Assembly (NCBI GenBank): GCA_017609795.1
Contig: JAFCDH010000006.1
Coordinates: 1 to 18,320 of the forward strand
Reading direction: 5' to 3'
Origin: Candidatus Pacearchaeota archaeon
Lineage (GTDB): Archaea > Nanobdellota > Nanobdellia > Pacearchaeales > GW2011-AR1
DNA length: 18,320 nucleotides
Below, piece after piece: positions 7,815-14,995 of this stretch. The notes beneath the pieces were generated by a model. The model made no database searches. It saw nothing but the letters and a program-made list of their open reading frames with translations, and was not told the DNA's origin. Position 1 is the first letter of the stretch. Each line of letters starts with the position of its first letter. A program made the translations under genes and the position numbers.

Positions 7815-8824
7815 TAAGCCCTTTTCCCTAATTCATTCAATTTCTTCTTATTAATCTTACTTAACAGCACACTAATTTCTTTAGCAACAGCATTTTTTAA
7901 ATCAAGAGGATGTAATTCCTTTTTTTTAAAAGCTTTTTCAATACTTTCATAATCAACAAATTCTAAAATTCCTCCGTATTTTTGAGGTCTTTCAACAACA
8001 AACATTTCTTTTTTATCTTTTTTAATAACCATTATAACATATTTTAACAAAGCCATAACCCCATTATCTGGATTTCCAGCAACACATTCTGCTTTATTTA
8101 TTTTTTCCTTAACTGTTCTTTCATCATTTGTCAAATCAATTTTTGTTCTAATATCACTTGAACTCATTTTTTTTCCAACTAATCCTGGGATCATAGAAGT
8201 CATAATTTCAATTCTTGCATCATAACCTAATTTAGGCAAGTTTTCTCTTGCAAACATTAATATTTTCCTTTGATCTATTCCTGCAAATTGAACATCAACA
8301 TCTAAATATTGTTCATCCAAAGCCTGCATAATTGGATAAATCAAACCTCCTGTTTTAGGATTATCACCAAATTTAACAACTTCTGCAGCAGCCCTTTTAC
8401 AATCATTAACAGAATTCATACTTGCCACCCTTAAAACATCATAATTATATTCTGGTTTTAACTGAAATTCACTTCCTTTAACAAATTCTATTTTTTTTAA
8501 ATCTGTTCCTAAAGCTTTAAAAATCTGACTAATTGCCTCTTTATAAAAATCATATCTTTTTTCTAAAACAATCCAAGGAGTTCCATCTAAAGCTCCATGC
8601 AAATCTGCTAAAAGAATTTTTATTTTAAAGCCTGCCTTAATAAAATCACTTAATTTTAATAAAGGAAAAAAATAAGCTAAAGAAGGCTTACCAGTAACAG
8701 AAGTTCCCCAATAAACAACAGGTGTTTTTTTTGTTTTCAACAGCTTTCTCAACTCTGATTCTTTAACAATCTCTTCTGTATTTCTCTTAATTAATTCAAA
8801 TCTTTCTTCAACAGTTAATACCAT
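7811..8824 (-). CDS. tyrS: Tyrosyl-tRNA synthetase, eukaryal/archaeal type
   Basis: Class I synthetase that charges tRNA-Tyr in the cytosol, 337 residues from ATG 8824. The TTG 15 bases upstream (8839) would add only MLFIF and sits almost on the TATA box, so I reject it. Visible landmarks are YWGT (38-41), LLADLHG (71-77), YPIMQALDEQY (163-173) and the KMSKS-type loop KKMSSSD (218-224). The wording of the active site (YWGTSVTGKP, QALDEQYL, FAGIDQRK) resembles the eukaryotic cytosolic enzyme more than Methanocaldococcus TyrRS. Odd feature: the HIGH motif reads SLAY (48-51), with no histidine. The human enzyme reads HVAY there and archaeal enzymes read HLGH. The rest of the catalytic core looks intact, so I expect an active but altered enzyme. 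A standalone gene with its own promoter. Confidence 0.92.
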   Translation of the reverse strand: MVLTVEERFELIKRNTEEIVKESELRKLLKTKKTPVVYWGTSVTGKPSLAYFFPLLKLSDFIKAGFKIKILLADLHGALDGTPWIVLEKRYDFYKEAISQIFKALGTDLKKIEFVKGSEFQLKPEYNYDVLRVASMNSVNDCKRAAAEVVKFGDNPKTGGLIYPIMQALDEQYLDVDVQFAGIDQRKILMFARENLPKLGYDARIEIMTSMIPGLVGKKMSSSDIRTKIDLTNDERTVKEKINKAECVAGNPDNGVMALLKYVIMVIKKDKKEMFVVERPQKYGGILEFVDYESIEKAFKKKELHPLDLKNAVAKEISVLLSKINKKKLNELGKRAY

Positions 8825-8840
8825 AAAAATAAACAACAAT

Positions 8841-8860
8841 TTATATTATTAAATGTTTCT
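8841..8860 (-). promoter_or_regulatory. tyrS promoter, AGAAACATTTAA type
   Basis: The minus strand reads AGAAACATTTAATAATATAA from 8860. The first base of AGAAAC is 36 bases before the ATG at 8824, exactly the spacing seen for the gene at 17843. This supports ATG 8824 and a leaderless or near-leaderless message. Confidence 0.6.
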
Positions 8861-8887
8861 AAACCATAAAACCTTATAAATTATTTT

Positions 8888-8902
8888 ATATCTATATCTT
8901 AA
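8888..8902 (-). promoter_or_regulatory. 15-mer ATAAGATATAGATAT, copy 2 (14/15)
   Basis: On the minus strand 8902-8888 reads TTAAGATATAGATAT, one base different from the copies at 7386-7400 and 9481-9495. It lies 64-78 bases upstream of tyrS, beyond that gene's own TATA region. No gene start follows at promoter distance. Confidence 0.35.
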
Positions 8903-9025
8903 GGAGATATTAAGCTACACAAAACATAAGTTTAAGCTAATCATTTTAATCTTAAGCTCATCTTAACATAACTTAAAATCTTACAAAGATTCCAGATAAA
9001 TCAAATAAATAAATTATTAATCAAA

Positions 9026-9379
9026 ATGAAACTTAAACTAAACCTAAAAACAACTTTATCCATCACCTTAATAGGCATTTTATTACTTCTTTTTCTCTCA
9101 GAAGTTTTAACTCCAAAACTAATAAATATAAAAGATATTAATAACAAACTTTTAAATCAAAAAACAAAAGTTCAAGGACAAATCTTCAATATCAGAACTT
9201 TTGAAGATTCTGATTTTCAAATTCTTTCAATAAAAGATAACACAGGAAAGATAGATATAACTTTAGACAATGTCATAAACATAACAAATAATCAAAACAT
9301 AACTGTAATTGGCACAATCAAAGAATATAAAGAACATTTGCAAATACAAGCAGATGAGATAATATTAAATAAAAATTAA
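9026..9379 (+). CDS. Membrane-anchored OB-fold protein
   Basis: 117 residues. A basic N-terminus and one hydrophobic segment (about 10-27) act as signal anchor. A small five-stranded domain (about 47-115) follows with the typical OB-fold pattern of tRNA_anti/YdeI-like proteins: KVQGQIFNI, a strand-turn reading ILSIKDNTGKIDITL, then NITVIGTIKEYK and a final strand LQIQADEI. This is consistent with a nucleic-acid- or oligosaccharide-binding domain outside the membrane. The ligand cannot be told from sequence. The following TctA-like gene is 128 bases away with its own TATA-like box, so an operon is possible but not required. No sharp promoter is visible. The upstream gap carries three TTAAGCT motifs (8910, 8932, 8952). 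Confidence 0.7.
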   Translation: MKLKLNLKTTLSITLIGILLLLFLSEVLTPKLINIKDINNKLLNQKTKVQGQIFNIRTFEDSDFQILSIKDNTGKIDITLDNVINITNNQNITVIGTIKEYKEHLQIQADEIILNKN

Positions 9380-9477
9380 AAAAATATAAATATCTCTATA
9401 AAACTTAAAGTTTTGAAAATGATAAACTTAGGCTACTCATCTAGCAAAAGAAAACTCATCTACAAATCGTTTATGAG

Positions 9478-9495
9478 CTTATAAGATATAGATAT
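9478..9495 (+). promoter_or_regulatory. TATA box and 15-mer (copy 3) of the TctA-like gene
   Basis: CTTATAAGA (9478-9486) is centred 26 bases before ATG 9508. It overlaps ATAAGATATAGATAT (9481-9495), which recurs exactly at 7386-7400. The spacing suggests a leaderless message. Confidence 0.55.
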
Positions 9496-9507
9496 AAAAC
9501 AACAAAA

Positions 9508-10770
9508 ATGATAATTCAGATAATTTTAGCAATAATTCTTGGCATCATTGCAGGAACAATCACAGGCCTTATTCCCGGAATACATATAAATCTAATAGCA
9601 ATCATTTTATTAGGATTTTCAGCTTCATTATTAAGCATAACTACTCCTTTAACACTAATTATTTTTATAACAGCAATGGCGATTACTCACACTTTTATAG
9701 ATTATATTCCTTCAATTTTCTTAGGTGCTCCAGATGAAGACTCTATCTTATCTGTTCTTCCAGGACATCAATTATTATTACAAGGAAGAGCATATTTTGC
9801 AATTATTTTCACTCTTTATGGAAGTTTAACAGCATTATTTATAATTTTATTATTCACACCTATATTCATATATCTTCTTCCAATAATTTACACATATGTA
9901 TTAAGAATCATGTGGATAATTCTTATATTAGCTTCAATATATTTAATTACAAGTGAAGGAGGTTTTAAAAAACAAGATTTTTCAAAAAAATATCAAAAAA
10001 AGATTTGGGCATTAATTATCTTCTTACTTGCAGGATTTCTAGGAATAAGCGCACTTAATCTAAATATAAAAGAACCATTATTGCCTCTTTTAACAGGACT
10101 ATTTGGTGCAAGTAATCTTATAATTAGTATAAAACAAAAAACAAAAATTCCTAAACAAAAAATTATAAAAATTATAAAAATAAGATTGAAAAAAAAATCT
10201 ATATTAAAATCAATTTTTGCTTCAATAATAGCAAGCCCATTTACAGCATTTCTTCCAGGATTAGGTGCTTCTCAAGCAGCACTAATTGGAAAAGAAGTAT
10301 CAGATATAAAAGATCAAAGAGAATTTCTTTTTCTTCTTGGTGCAATCAATACAATTGTTATGGGATTATCTTTTATTGCACTTTATTCATTAGCAAAACC
10401 TCCTATTTCAAAAATAATTACAAGAACAGGAGCAGCAGTTGCAATCTCAAAACTAATTCCAGAACTAACATTAACAAATTTATTTTATATAATTGGGACA
10501 ATCATTATTTCAGGAATCTTAGCTGCATTTATAACAATATTTCTTTCTAAATTAACAGCTAAAAACATCCACAAATTTAATTATTCAAAATTATCAATAA
10601 TTATTTTAGTTGTTCTACTTATCCTAACAGGGTATTTTACAGGTTTTTTAGGAATTCTTGTCTTTATTATCTCTGCATTTTTAGGAATAACCACAATCTT
10701 ATTAGGAATCAAAAGAATGCATTTAATGGGAGCCTTACTTATTCCAACTATTTTGTTTTATTTGTTATAA
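9508..10770 (+). CDS. TctA-like (DUF112) integral membrane protein, archaeal COG1784 type
   Basis: 420 residues, almost entirely hydrophobic, with roughly 10-12 membrane segments. It resembles the archaeal TctA/DUF112 family, whose bacterial members are the large permease subunit of tripartite tricarboxylate transporters. The two-fold repeat of the family is visible. GLIPGIHIN (20-28) in the first half corresponds to FLPGLGASQ (248-256) in the second half, each a Gly-Pro-Gly re-entrant motif. A loop reading FLGAPDEDSILSVLPGHQ (71-88) is also typical. No TctB or periplasmic TctC partner is in the window, as is usual for archaeal members, so the substrate is unknown. ATG 9508 is supported by a TATA-like box 26 bases upstream. 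Length is normal for archaeal members and shorter than bacterial TctA. Confidence 0.8.
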   Translation: MIIQIILAIILGIIAGTITGLIPGIHINLIAIILLGFSASLLSITTPLTLIIFITAMAITHTFIDYIPSIFLGAPDEDSILSVLPGHQLLLQGRAYFAIIFTLYGSLTALFIILLFTPIFIYLLPIIYTYVLRIMWIILILASIYLITSEGGFKKQDFSKKYQKKIWALIIFLLAGFLGISALNLNIKEPLLPLLTGLFGASNLIISIKQKTKIPKQKIIKIIKIRLKKKSILKSIFASIIASPFTAFLPGLGASQAALIGKEVSDIKDQREFLFLLGAINTIVMGLSFIALYSLAKPPISKIITRTGAAVAISKLIPELTLTNLFYIIGTIIISGILAAFITIFLSKLTAKNIHKFNYSKLSIIILVVLLILTGYFTGFLGILVFIISAFLGITTILLGIKRMHLMGALLIPTILFYLL

Positions 10771-10945
10771 AATTGTAAACATCCTTATAATTAAGTAATA
10801 AAAACTAATAATTTTAAGAACAAGCTCCTAACCTCTAAAAATCTTTAAATTATATACCTCTCTTCTTTAAAACATTACATTTAATAGAAATATTAGAATT
10901 ATTTAATCACCTATTAAAGAAGCGATTTCATTTTATTAATCAAAA
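10771..10945. other. Convergent intergenic region
   Basis: This gap separates the 3' ends of the TctA-like gene (plus) and the beta-helix gene (minus). It is AT-rich without a strong hairpin. Positions 10857-10882 match 7359-7384 at 23 of 26 bases, the only clear structure here. Termination for both genes presumably lies in its T-rich runs. Confidence 0.45.
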
Positions 10946-12235
10946 TTAAACACAAGTCCCTAAAACTCCGCCATTATATTTTAAACATCCAGAAACCTCA
11001 ACATTATCTTTCACAGAAAGATCCCCCCCTATTTCAACCATTCCAGGATATTGAATATAATTTCCACTAGCTCCAGCTATTTTATCAACATAACCTTTAG
11101 CTGCTCCTGCAGCATGTCTAATCACAACAATATTATCCTCAGCACTTTCTCTTAATCTTACAGCATAATCTAATCCTCCTTCTGAATTATCAGCTGCAAT
11201 ATTATAATAATCCCTTGAACCATAAGTATCAACACCAACAGCATCTGCTCTTGTAGGATTTATTGAACCAAACATATAATGATTACCAAATACTCCTTCA
11301 CCAGCCTTACTACTTGTTCCTGCTTTTATTCCTGCTTTTGTTTGTCCATGAGCTCCTGCAGATTTTATTAAATTTCTAAGAAAAGGCTTACCCTCAGAAG
11401 AAGTATCTATAAAAATTCCATTTTCACATCTATTAGCACAATTTATCTCAACAAATTCAAAAGTAGTTCTATGAATTGCTGCAATTTCTGGATTAAAATA
11501 AATACAAGAAGATTCTGGTTCAGAAGGTTCTGCAACATAAACAATTGTTGGAATAAAAAACTTACTATCAATTATACCTCTAACTTTATCCATTGGTACA
11601 GGATTTGTTGGGTTAAATTCAATTGCATGAGCCCCTCCATGATAAACAACCTGGGCACCAGGAAAACTAATATCACACATCATACAACTATCAAAAAACA
11701 TTCCATTCTGAGAATTATCCTTCAAGTGTATATTAAATGTTATAGGATCGCTTGAAATTTTCACACCTTGCATAGGTGGAAAAATCAAAGGCTCAGACAA
11801 ATGATAAACAACTGCTGAACATCCTTCAGTACACCTTCCAGTATCATCTCCTCCTCCAAAAATATGCAAATTATAATTATGGTCAGTAGCATAATCAATT
11901 GCTTCTTGCAAACCATCAGTCTTGCTTCTAGAAATATCAACAAAACTTCCATCAGGAGATAAAACCTTAGGATTTTCAATTCTTACATGCCCTTCTCCAA
12001 ATTTTGGAGGATAAACTAAAACAACTCCTGGTTTATGTTTTATAGCCTCCCATTTTAATGTACCATCATCATTATGGCTTACTTTTAAAAATTCATTTAA
12101 AAAATCTCCCCAATTTCCACCATCTCCTCCAGGAACAGGAAGACGTGCAGCAGCTATTAAAGTTATAGCAATAATAAATACTATTAAAAACATAAACAAT
12201 CCTTTAGATTTCTTCTTACTCTCTTTTTTTAACAT
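10946..12235 (-). CDS. Membrane-anchored beta-helix protein, pectate-lyase/tailspike-like
   Basis: 429 residues from ATG 12235. A TTG at 12259 would add eight residues but lies too close to the TATA-like box at 12262-12270. A Lys-rich cytosolic tail (1-12) and one hydrophobic segment (about 13-33) anchor the protein. The exported part begins with WGDFLNEFLKVSHNDDGTLK, a motif I know from phage tail-fibre-like and particle-binding proteins. A pectate-lyase-type entry to a right-handed beta-helix follows (DGLQEAIDYATDHNYNLHIF, then Gly/Asn/Ile-rich rungs). The C-terminus (DLSVKDNVEVSGCLKYNGG) resembles the end strands of such fibres. No catalytic residues can be assigned, so binding is at least as likely as hydrolysis. 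Its start lies 46 bases after the metallophosphoesterase gene and it has its own TATA-like box. Confidence 0.75.
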   Translation of the reverse strand: MLKKESKKKSKGLFMFLIVFIIAITLIAAARLPVPGGDGGNWGDFLNEFLKVSHNDDGTLKWEAIKHKPGVVLVYPPKFGEGHVRIENPKVLSPDGSFVDISRSKTDGLQEAIDYATDHNYNLHIFGGGDDTGRCTEGCSAVVYHLSEPLIFPPMQGVKISSDPITFNIHLKDNSQNGMFFDSCMMCDISFPGAQVVYHGGAHAIEFNPTNPVPMDKVRGIIDSKFFIPTIVYVAEPSEPESSCIYFNPEIAAIHRTTFEFVEINCANRCENGIFIDTSSEGKPFLRNLIKSAGAHGQTKAGIKAGTSSKAGEGVFGNHYMFGSINPTRADAVGVDTYGSRDYYNIAADNSEGGLDYAVRLRESAEDNIVVIRHAAGAAKGYVDKIAGASGNYIQYPGMVEIGGDLSVKDNVEVSGCLKYNGGVLGTCV

Positions 12236-12261
12236 TTTATATTTATAAGTCAATTTCAAAC

Positions 12262-12270
12262 TATTTAAAT
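12262..12270 (-). promoter_or_regulatory. TATA box of the beta-helix gene
   Basis: The minus strand reads ATTTAAATA, centred about 31 bases before ATG 12235. It supports that start over the TTG at 12259 and suggests a leader of only a few bases. Confidence 0.5.
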
Positions 12271-12280
12271 TTAATTAAAA

Positions 12281-14974
12281 TCATCCAGTCACTACTCCTT
12301 CACCATAATTACCTTGCCCATAAGATCCATCACCATAAACCCCTACAATATAATCTTCTTCTAAATATTCTGTAATACATTCCTCATATTCTCTTAGATT
12401 AAGCAAATCAGCAATCTTACATATAAGATTGACAAATGAAGCTTTAAATTTAGAAGAATTTTCAAAAAGTTTGTCGATTCCAATACATATATTATTAGAA
12501 CATAAATTACTAGCACATTCAAAATTATTATCACAAGATTCCTCATCAGCTTTATAATCAATAAACTCAAAGTTTTCAGAACAATATTTCCCATCTTTTC
12601 TATATCCTAAAACATATTCTATATCTCCAATTAAACAAACAAGGGATTTATTTTTTTGATCTTGACTTTGGTTTTGTAAATTATCTGGATTTTCTTCTTG
12701 CATATTATAATCTAAAACAAACTCATCAGCTAACAAAGAACTAAACTCTTTTTTATAAGGAGAATATGTTTTAACAAATATTTTATTTTGTAAAGGACTA
12801 AAAGTCATTATTCTTAAATATCCTGTTTTTTTATAATCTTCTCCATCCCCCATATTCTGATAATTAGCTAAGATTTGATGAACATGATTCCCCCCATCAC
12901 CCAAACTCTTCAAATAACTAATACTATTTTTACTTGGCTCATGCCCACTTAAAACTAAAAATATATTTTTATGATTTTTAACAAATTTTTGCCATTGTTC
13001 TTCACCATTATTTCCATGAGGTCCACAACTTGCATGATCTCCACTTACATATCTTGTACTATCATTATACATATATAAGTGAGTTGTAATAATTACTCTT
13101 TTATCTTGATTTTCTCTTACAATCTGATTTGCCCAATCTAATACAAAATCCCTTGGACAAAACTCTAAATGCATAATCATAAATTCTAAATTTCCTACAT
13201 TAAAATATTGGTACGTGTTTTCATGATGGCTTCCACCCCACCAAAGTTTATTTTCATATTTTGAAATAGGAAAATAATCATTATATCTTGTTGCATCTCT
13301 TGTATCTAAATCATCATAATCATGATTCCCAATAGAAATCCCATAAGGAAGTTTATCGTCTAAAATGCTCATACTATCTAAAGCATTATCCCACTCAAGT
13401 TTTTTTATACCTGTTTGAACAACATCACCCTCATGTGTTACAAAAACAATATTTAATTTATCCTTATTTTGAATAATCCAATTAGCTTGCTCAGAAAAAA
13501 TATAAGGCCTGGTTTCAGTATAAAATTGAGTATCGGGTAATGCAATTAAAGTAAATTCCTCTTCACCAACTGCTTCTACTTGTTCAGGTACACCTGGCTC
13601 ATCTGGTTCATCAAACCCGGGAATATTAAAACTAGCATATTCATTTTCAACATCTTGTTTTGTTAATGCATAATTCCAAATTTTAACTTCATCCATTACT
13701 CCATCAAACTTAAACACACTTTCTGCTTTTCCAATTTCAAGAGAATGAGAAACATCAGGAATTTCAAGCGAACTCGTATCTTCACCATCAAATATTCCAT
13801 CCCTATAAAAAGTATAAACATCTCCTTTTTTAGTTAAAACAATATGATACCATTTGCCTAAAACAGGAGTCCAAATATTTCCATAAACCCAATCAGCCCC
13901 AACACCTGGGTTATTTATATGAAAACTTAATGGAGATTTTTTATTTTCATGCCTTAAAAAAATCCATTTATTCTTACTACCTCCTCCTTCATCATGTGAA
14001 ATAAAAGCAGAACCATACTCATCTTCACTTCGAATTTTAACTAATAATCCCAAACTAAACTCCTCTCCAAAAGTCCAATCCTCATTATCTAAAACACTAA
14101 AATAACTCTGCCCATTAAAACTCAATCCTTTTCCATCTACTGCTTCAACAAAATCTCCTGCCATATTATGTCCATCATTTCCATTGTCACTTGAATCTGC
14201 TGCATTATCTTCAAATTTATAATAAGCAATTAATTTTCTTTCAGGAGCGCTCTCATATTCCCTTTTAACCTCTTCAGCATTTAATGCCCTATTCCAAATC
14301 TTAACTTCATCAATAATAGCATTAGTAAATTCATTCCAATTAGGAAAATTAGCATCTGCTCCAATAACTACTCTTCCAGAATTATCTCCATTAATACTTC
14401 TTGTTTCAGAAAGACTCTTTATTAACTCACCATTAACATAAAACTTAACATTTTGTTTATCATAACTTCCTAAAATATAATACCATTGATTATCTTCTAA
14501 AACATAATCAGATTTATAATCTCTCCATCCTCCAGTATTTAAACCTATAAATAATTTATGATCATTATTATATCTTCCAAAAGCATATTGCAAACTATTT
14601 CCATATTTTTTAGAAATTATAATATGATTTCCTTTTCCATTTCCATTAAAATAAACCCAAGCACCAAAACTTAATCCTGAATTAAGATTAAAATCATTAT
14701 TCCCATTTATTTCTACATAATCATCAACACCATCAAAACTTAGTGCTCCTTTAACTCTGCCTTCTTCAACAAAACTTGCACCATGATTTTCCCCATTATT
14801 ATCACCTATATCATCTAAAACATTATTATTAAAACTCCAATATCCAATCAAATCTTCATCAGCAACACCAGATAAGGTTGCTAATTCTCCTTCTAATCCC
14901 TCATCTTCTTCAAAAAAATCATCCCAAAAATCACTCCACCATCCAGCAGAAACAAAACTAACTGATAAAATCAA
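12281..14974 (-). CDS. Secreted double-LamG metallophosphoesterase
   Basis: 897 residues. A hydrophobic signal peptide ends at VSAG and is followed by an acidic, Trp-rich segment (12-31). Two LamG/concanavalin-like jelly-roll domains (about 41-245 and 248-450) each end in the family's DEVKIWN strand. After a Pro/Glu linker (451-471) comes a calcineurin-like phosphoesterase (473-757). Its metal motifs are DTQ (481-483), GD (516-517), GNHD (549-552), H632 and GHEP (677-680), a full set with the last motif altered from GHxH. The tail has CDNNFECASNLC (814-825), a helical segment and a Gly/Tyr-rich end (880-892). Probably hydrolyses phosphoesters on bound glycans or glycolipids outside the cell; the substrate is inferred. 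Only TTG 14974 is available as standard start: TAA lies eight codons upstream in frame. It is downstream of, and probably translated after, the gene ending at 14986. Confidence 0.82.
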   Translation of the reverse strand: MILSVSFVSAGWWSDFWDDFFEEDEGLEGELATLSGVADEDLIGYWSFNNNVLDDIGDNNGENHGASFVEEGRVKGALSFDGVDDYVEINGNNDFNLNSGLSFGAWVYFNGNGKGNHIIISKKYGNSLQYAFGRYNNDHKLFIGLNTGGWRDYKSDYVLEDNQWYYILGSYDKQNVKFYVNGELIKSLSETRSINGDNSGRVVIGADANFPNWNEFTNAIIDEVKIWNRALNAEEVKREYESAPERKLIAYYKFEDNAADSSDNGNDGHNMAGDFVEAVDGKGLSFNGQSYFSVLDNEDWTFGEEFSLGLLVKIRSEDEYGSAFISHDEGGGSKNKWIFLRHENKKSPLSFHINNPGVGADWVYGNIWTPVLGKWYHIVLTKKGDVYTFYRDGIFDGEDTSSLEIPDVSHSLEIGKAESVFKFDGVMDEVKIWNYALTKQDVENEYASFNIPGFDEPDEPGVPEQVEAVGEEEFTLIALPDTQFYTETRPYIFSEQANWIIQNKDKLNIVFVTHEGDVVQTGIKKLEWDNALDSMSILDDKLPYGISIGNHDYDDLDTRDATRYNDYFPISKYENKLWWGGSHHENTYQYFNVGNLEFMIMHLEFCPRDFVLDWANQIVRENQDKRVIITTHLYMYNDSTRYVSGDHASCGPHGNNGEEQWQKFVKNHKNIFLVLSGHEPSKNSISYLKSLGDGGNHVHQILANYQNMGDGEDYKKTGYLRIMTFSPLQNKIFVKTYSPYKKEFSSLLADEFVLDYNMQEENPDNLQNQSQDQKNKSLVCLIGDIEYVLGYRKDGKYCSENFEFIDYKADEESCDNNFECASNLCSNNICIGIDKLFENSSKFKASFVNLICKIADLLNLREYEECITEYLEEDYIVGVYGDGSYGQGNYGEGVVTG

Positions 14975-14995
14975 TATTAATCCAATTAAACAAAC
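14882..14995 (-). repeat. 114-bp perfect direct repeat, copy A
   Basis: Identical at every base to 17119-17232 (offset 2237). It encodes the signal peptide and Trp/Asp/Glu-rich mature N-terminus of the metallophosphoesterase. Its first ten bases (14995-14986) also supply the end of the last codons and the stop of the upstream LamG gene. Sequence diverges immediately beyond both borders. Confidence 0.95.

Noticed and set aside
8840..9025. tRNA or other structured RNA in the intergenic gaps
   Set aside because: All gaps are too AT-rich for a tRNA, and I found no cloverleaf arms or T-loop sequence.
9400..9414. Palindrome AAAACTTAAAGTTTT
   Set aside because: Seven-base arms with a one-base centre cannot form a good RNA hairpin, and AT-only palindromes are frequent here.
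11471..11755. 94-codon plus-strand open frame
   Set aside because: It lies wholly antisense to the beta-helix gene, is rich in Asn, Cys and Trp as expected from reading a coding strand backwards, and has no promoter.
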